From Ciceribacter sp. T2.26MG-112.2 (lineage in GTDB: Bacteria; Pseudomonadota; Alphaproteobacteria; Rhizobiales; Rhizobiaceae), in the NCBI RefSeq assembly GCF_900492205.1, contig NZ_UEYQ01000004.1, positions 248,001 to 312,000 of the forward strand: a stretch of DNA of 64,000 nt. Direction: 5' to 3'. This document shows, piece by piece, positions 60,807 to 64,000 of this stretch. Position numbers and translations under genes: made by a program. The notes under the pieces are model-generated. The model searched no databases and was not told the origin of the DNA. It saw only the letters and a list, made by a program, of their open reading frames with translations. Every line of letters starts with the position of its first letter. Position 1 is the stretch's first letter.

Positions 60807-61607
60807 ATGTTTCTCTATTCGACCAGCTATCATCGCGCCTCCACCGTCGAGCAAGCCGGAAGCCTGCTTTCGGGGGCTTCCGACGGCAAGTTCGTGGCGG
60901 GCGGCCAGACCTTGGTCGCCGCCCTCAAGCAGCGTCTCGCACAGCCATCCGATCTCATTGATCTCAGGCACATTCCCGCGCTCAAGGGGATTTCCGTCGA
61001 CGGCCACATGGTGACGATCGGCGCGGGCGTCACGCATGCGGAGGTTGCCGGTTCCGGGCTGATCCGTTCCATCTGCCCGGCCGTTTGCCATCTCGCCTCG
61101 TTGATCGGCGATCCGCATGTCCGCCATCTCGGAACGATCGGCGGTTCGATCGCCAACAACGATCCGGCGGCCGATTATCCGGCCGCCATGCTCGGGCTCG
61201 GTGCGACCATCGTCACCGATCGCCGGCAGATCACAGCCGACGACTTCTTCGTCGGCCTGTTCGAGACCGCGTTGCAGGAGAACGAGATCATCACGGCGGT
61301 CAAATTCAATGCCCCGGAGCGGGCCGGCTATGCCAAGTTTGCCAATCCGGCATCGCGGTTCGCCATGACCGGTGTGTTCGTCTCCAAGGGGCCGGCCGGC
61401 GTTCGTGTCGCGGTGACGGGGGCCGGCTCCAGCGGGGTGTTCCGTCATGAGGGTCTGGAGGCGGCGCTTGCCGGCAATTGGTCGGCCGATGCACTGACAG
61501 GTGTGGCCATCGATCCGACCGATCTGATGTCGGATCTGCACAGCACCGCCGAATACCGCGCCAATCTGGTGCGAGTGATGGCGAGGCGGGCCGTCTCCGC
61601 CTCCTGA
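60807..61607 (+). CDS. coxM: CO-dehydrogenase-like medium subunit, FAD-binding
   Basis: A 266-residue FAD subunit passing electrons from the iron-sulfur clusters to an acceptor. FAD-binding motifs are VAGGQTLVAALKQR and HLGTIGGSIANNDPAADYPA. It starts 14 bases after coxL with AGGGAGGA upstream. No maturation genes (coxDEFG-like) follow; hemA is next. Confidence 0.92.
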   Translation: MFLYSTSYHRASTVEQAGSLLSGASDGKFVAGGQTLVAALKQRLAQPSDLIDLRHIPALKGISVDGHMVTIGAGVTHAEVAGSGLIRSICPAVCHLASLIGDPHVRHLGTIGGSIANNDPAADYPAAMLGLGATIVTDRRQITADDFFVGLFETALQENEIITAVKFNAPERAGYAKFANPASRFAMTGVFVSKGPAGVRVAVTGAGSSGVFRHEGLEAALAGNWSADALTGVAIDPTDLMSDLHSTAEYRANLVRVMARRAVSAS

Positions 61608-61668
61608 GGAAAGCGGAGAATCGCCATGCGGGAGAAGGGCGGCTGCGGCCGTCCTTTTTTCCCGTAGC

Positions 61669-61682
61669 TTGACGCAGATCAA
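61669..61682 (+). promoter_or_regulatory. FNR/FixK-type anaerobox upstream of hemA
   Basis: TTGACGCAGATCAA is a TTGAC-N4-ATCAA match to the FNR/FixK/FnrN consensus TTGAT-N4-ATCAA, 148 bases before the hemA ATG. It fits oxygen-responsive control of haem synthesis. Confidence 0.65.
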
Positions 61683-61829
61683 GTTTGCTTTCGGCCCGAT
61701 CGGCTAGCAAATGGCTGGAAGAATTCCAAGATTGCGCCATTTGTCGCAGTTTAGAATGAATTTACAGTACCGGGGTTGACCGAACGCGCGTTGGATCTCA
61801 AAAAGGGCTGAACAGACTGGAGTTGGGAA

Positions 61830-63044
61830 ATGGATTTCGAGGCGTTTTTCAAGGGCGAATTGGAAGGTCTTCACGAAGAGGGCCGTTACCGGGTTTTCGC
61901 CGATCTTGAGCGACAGAGGGGCAGTTTCCCCCGCGCCACGCGCTATACCGAAAACGGCACCCAGGATGTTACCGTCTGGTGTTCCAACGACTATCTCGGC
62001 ATGGGTCAGAATGCCGGCGTGATCGAGGCGATGAAGAACGCCATCGATCACTGTGGAGCGGGTGCCGGTGGCACCCGGAATATCTCTGGCACCAACCACT
62101 ACCACGTCCTTCTCGAGCGCGAACTTGCCGATCTGCACGGCAAGGAATCGGCGCTGATCTTCACGTCTGGTTATGTTTCCAACTGGGCGGCCCTCGGCAC
62201 GCTCGGCCAGAAGATTCCGGGCCTGATCATCTTCTCCGACGCGCTCAACCATGCTTCGATGATCGAAGGCATCCGCTATTCGAAGTGCGAACGGGTCATC
62301 TGGAAGCACAACGACGTCAAGGACCTCGAAGCCAAGCTCGCCGCCGCCGACCCCAAGGCGCCGAAGCTGATCGCCTTTGAATCGGTCTATTCGATGGACG
62401 GCGATATCGCGCCGATCAAGGAAATCTGCGATCTTGCCGACAAGTACGGCGCGATGACCTATCTCGACGAAGTGCATGCGGTGGGCATGTATGGCGCCCA
62501 TGGCGGCGGCATTGCCGAGCGCGAGGGCCTGATGGATCGGCTGACGGTCATCGAGGGTACGCTCGGCAAGGCGTTCGGCGTGATGGGCGGCTATATCACC
62601 GGCTCGGCCGCACTTTGCGACTTCATCCGTTCGTTCTCTTCGGGTTTCATCTTCACCACGGCCCTGCCGCCGGCACTGGCCGCCGGTGCGGTCGCCTCGA
62701 TCCGCCACCTCAAGACCAGCCAGATCGAGCGTTTCGCCCATCAGGAGCGTGTGCGCCGCCTGCGCTCGATGCTGGATGCCCGCGGCATTCCGCATATGCC
62801 GAACCCGAGCCATATCGTTCCGGTGATGGTCGGCGATGCCGCCAAGTGCAAGTGGATCTCCGACCTGTTGCTCGACAACTATGGCATCTACGTTCAGCCG
62901 ATCAATTATCCGACCGTTCCGAAGAAGACCGAGCGCCTGCGCATCACGCCGACGCCGCTTCATTCTGATGGCGACCTGGAACACCTGGTCGGCGCATTGC
63001 ACCAACTCTGGTCGCGTTGCGCGCTGGCTCGTGCCGTCGCCTGA
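61830..63044 (+). CDS. hemA: 5-aminolevulinate synthase
   Basis: A 404-residue PLP enzyme condensing glycine and succinyl-CoA, the alphaproteobacterial (C4) route to haem. It starts [20 protein letters not shown]. It has [28 protein letters not shown], the [13 protein letters not shown] block, and the PLP lysine in [12 protein letters not shown]. Its substrate succinyl-CoA is made by the sucAB-lpdA complex encoded earlier in the window. A strong terminator follows. Confidence 0.98.
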   Translation: MDFEAFFKGELEGLHEEGRYRVFADLERQRGSFPRATRYTENGTQDVTVWCSNDYLGMGQNAGVIEAMKNAIDHCGAGAGGTRNISGTNHYHVLLERELADLHGKESALIFTSGYVSNWAALGTLGQKIPGLIIFSDALNHASMIEGIRYSKCERVIWKHNDVKDLEAKLAAADPKAPKLIAFESVYSMDGDIAPIKEICDLADKYGAMTYLDEVHAVGMYGAHGGGIAEREGLMDRLTVIEGTLGKAFGVMGGYITGSAALCDFIRSFSSGFIFTTALPPALAAGAVASIRHLKTSQIERFAHQERVRRLRSMLDARGIPHMPNPSHIVPVMVGDAAKCKWISDLLLDNYGIYVQPINYPTVPKKTERLRITPTPLHSDGDLEHLVGALHQLWSRCALARAVA

Positions 63045-63095
63045 GGCGAAGGGCGGGGCTTCTAGCCAGCAAACGCTCTATCTGTCGATTGAAGG

Positions 63096-63122
63096 AACCG
63101 CCTGCTGGTCAGGCGGTTTTTT
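63096..63122 (+). terminator. Rho-independent terminator after hemA
   Basis: AACCGCCTG (63096-63104), loop CTGGT, CAGGCGGTT (63110-63118) and a T-run. The stop codon of the convergent dxr gene (63109-63111) lies in the loop and 3' arm. Confidence 0.9.
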
Positions 63123-64000
63123 CGTGCGCCGCGATGATCTCGCCGGCGACCTGGCGCGCCTCGGCATCGGCGGTAAACACCTCGGCAATGGTGCCAGCCG
63201 CTCCGCAATCGATCAGGCGGTCCATGACTTTCTCGACGATGTCGGCCATGTCGAGGAAACCGATCCTCTCCTCGATGAAGGCGTTGAAGGCGGTTTCCTC
63301 TGCGGCGTTCATGATTGCGGCCTGCAGGCCGCCGCGGGTGAGCGCCGTGCGCGCAAGCCGGAGTGCGGGGAAGCGGGTCTCGTCGGGCGCCTCGAAATCG
63401 AGGCGCGACAGCTTGTTGAAGTCGAGTCGGTCGACATTGAGAGCCGGTCGTTTCGGATAGGTCAGCGCATAGCCGATCGCCGTGCGCATGTCGGGTGCGC
63501 CGAGTTGGGCGATCACCGATCCGTCGCTATAGCCGACCATCGAGTGCACGATCGATTGCGGATGGACCACGACCTCGATCTGCTCGGGCGCAACCTCGAA
63601 CAGGTGCTTGGCCTCGACCATTTCCAGCGCCTTGTTGAACATCGAGGCGCTGCCGATGGAGATTTTCAGGCCCATCGACCAGTTGGGGTGCGTTCTGGCC
63701 GTCGCGGCGGTGACGCCGGCCATCTGCTCGCGGGTGAAGGTGCGAAACGGCCCCCCCGAAGCGGTGAGGATGATCCGCTCCAGCGCCGGGCGCTGGCTGT
63801 TGTCGAGGCACTGGAAGATCGCGCTGTGTTCGCTGTCGACCGGGATCAGCCGTCCGCCACCAGCCTTGACCGCCTCGACGAAGAGCTGGCCCGCCGAGAC
63901 TAGGCATTCCTTGTTGGCGAGCGCGATATCGGCGCCGCGGGCGGCGGCGGTCAGTGTCGGTCCAAGGCCGGCGGTGCCGACGATCGCTGCCATCACCCAA
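63109..64000 (-). CDS. dxr: 1-deoxy-D-xylulose-5-phosphate reductoisomerase, C-terminal part (partial)
   Basis: About 297 residues of the MEP-pathway enzyme that converts DXP to methylerythritol phosphate; the N-terminal NADPH domain lies beyond the window edge. Seen: ALANKECLVSAGQLF, PVDSEHSAIFQCL, ILTASGGPFR, TARTHPNWSMG, and the metal/substrate segment VVVHPQSIVHSMV. Reading continues through 64000 (WVMAAIVG), so the ATG at 63993 is internal. It converges with hemA and ends inside its terminator. Confidence 0.96.
   Translation of the reverse strand, partial: WVMAAIVGTAGLGPTLTAAARGADIALANKECLVSAGQLFVEAVKAGGGRLIPVDSEHSAIFQCLDNSQRPALERIILTASGGPFRTFTREQMAGVTAATARTHPNWSMGLKISIGSASMFNKALEMVEAKHLFEVAPEQIEVVVHPQSIVHSMVGYSDGSVIAQLGAPDMRTAIGYALTYPKRPALNVDRLDFNKLSRLDFEAPDETRFPALRLARTALTRGGLQAAIMNAAEETAFNAFIEERIGFLDMADIVEKVMDRLIDCGAAGTIAEVFTADAEARQVAGEIIAAHEKTA

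Overview
The window is a high-GC stretch of chromosome from an alphaproteobacterium, most likely a member of the Rhizobiaceae (Rhizobium/Agrobacterium relatives). Four things point there: the TCA gene order mdh-sucC-sucD-sucA-sucB-(two genes)-lpdA; an F1-only ATP synthase operon (atpHAGDC) directly after priA; an Omp19-like lipoprotein; and intergenic palindromes of the rhizobial CTTCTCCCC/GGGGAGAAG type. ALA synthase (hemA), CtrA-type TTAA-N7-TTAA sites and a METTL20-like methyltransferase agree with this. I cannot fix the genus. I saw no tRNA, rRNA, CRISPR array, insertion sequence or prophage.

Layout. 1-2.6 kb: the 3' end of tsaD, gpsA, and three small genes (YciI-like, EVE domain, METTL20-like methyltransferase). 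2.6-19.7 kb: core carbon metabolism with sdhCDAB, an Omp19-like lipoprotein, zapE, then mdh-sucCDAB, a LysE exporter, an unknown secreted protein, lpdA and a cytochrome b561. 19.7-25.7 kb: a TraB/GumN protein and xerC on the minus strand, then an acyltransferase, priA and a small membrane protein on the plus strand. 25.9-30.9 kb: atpHAGDC, ended by a strong terminator. 31.1-32.6 kb: L-lactate dehydrogenase and a BigR/SqrR-like thiol-switch repressor.

32.7-45.6 kb is the most interesting block and looks like a formate uptake and oxidation module. It holds a LysR regulator (fdsR-like), the soluble NAD-linked molybdenum formate dehydrogenase genes fdsG-fdsB-fdsA-fdhD-fdsD, a sigma-54 response regulator and sensor kinase pair, and an OFA-family (oxalate/formate) transporter. 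The transporter is preceded by two palindromes on a two-helical-turn spacing and a textbook -24/-12 promoter. This suggests that the two-component pair switches on the transporter; the inducer is unknown.

45.7-63 kb: a cytoplasmic PAS-PAS chemoreceptor with CheW, arginine catabolism (rocF-rocD with a divergent Lrp-type regulator), tamA-tamB for outer-membrane assembly, a glycine-zipper lipoprotein, a form II CO-dehydrogenase-like operon (coxS-coxL-coxM), and hemA with an FNR/FixK box. The window closes with the 3' part of dxr on the minus strand, convergent with hemA.

The strongest non-coding signals are the sigma-54 promoter with its paired upstream palindromes, two CtrA sites, the hemA anaerobox, a hairpin that captures part of the coxS Shine-Dalgarno, a 19-bp motif shared between two unrelated promoter regions, and palindromic repeats on both sides of fdsA.
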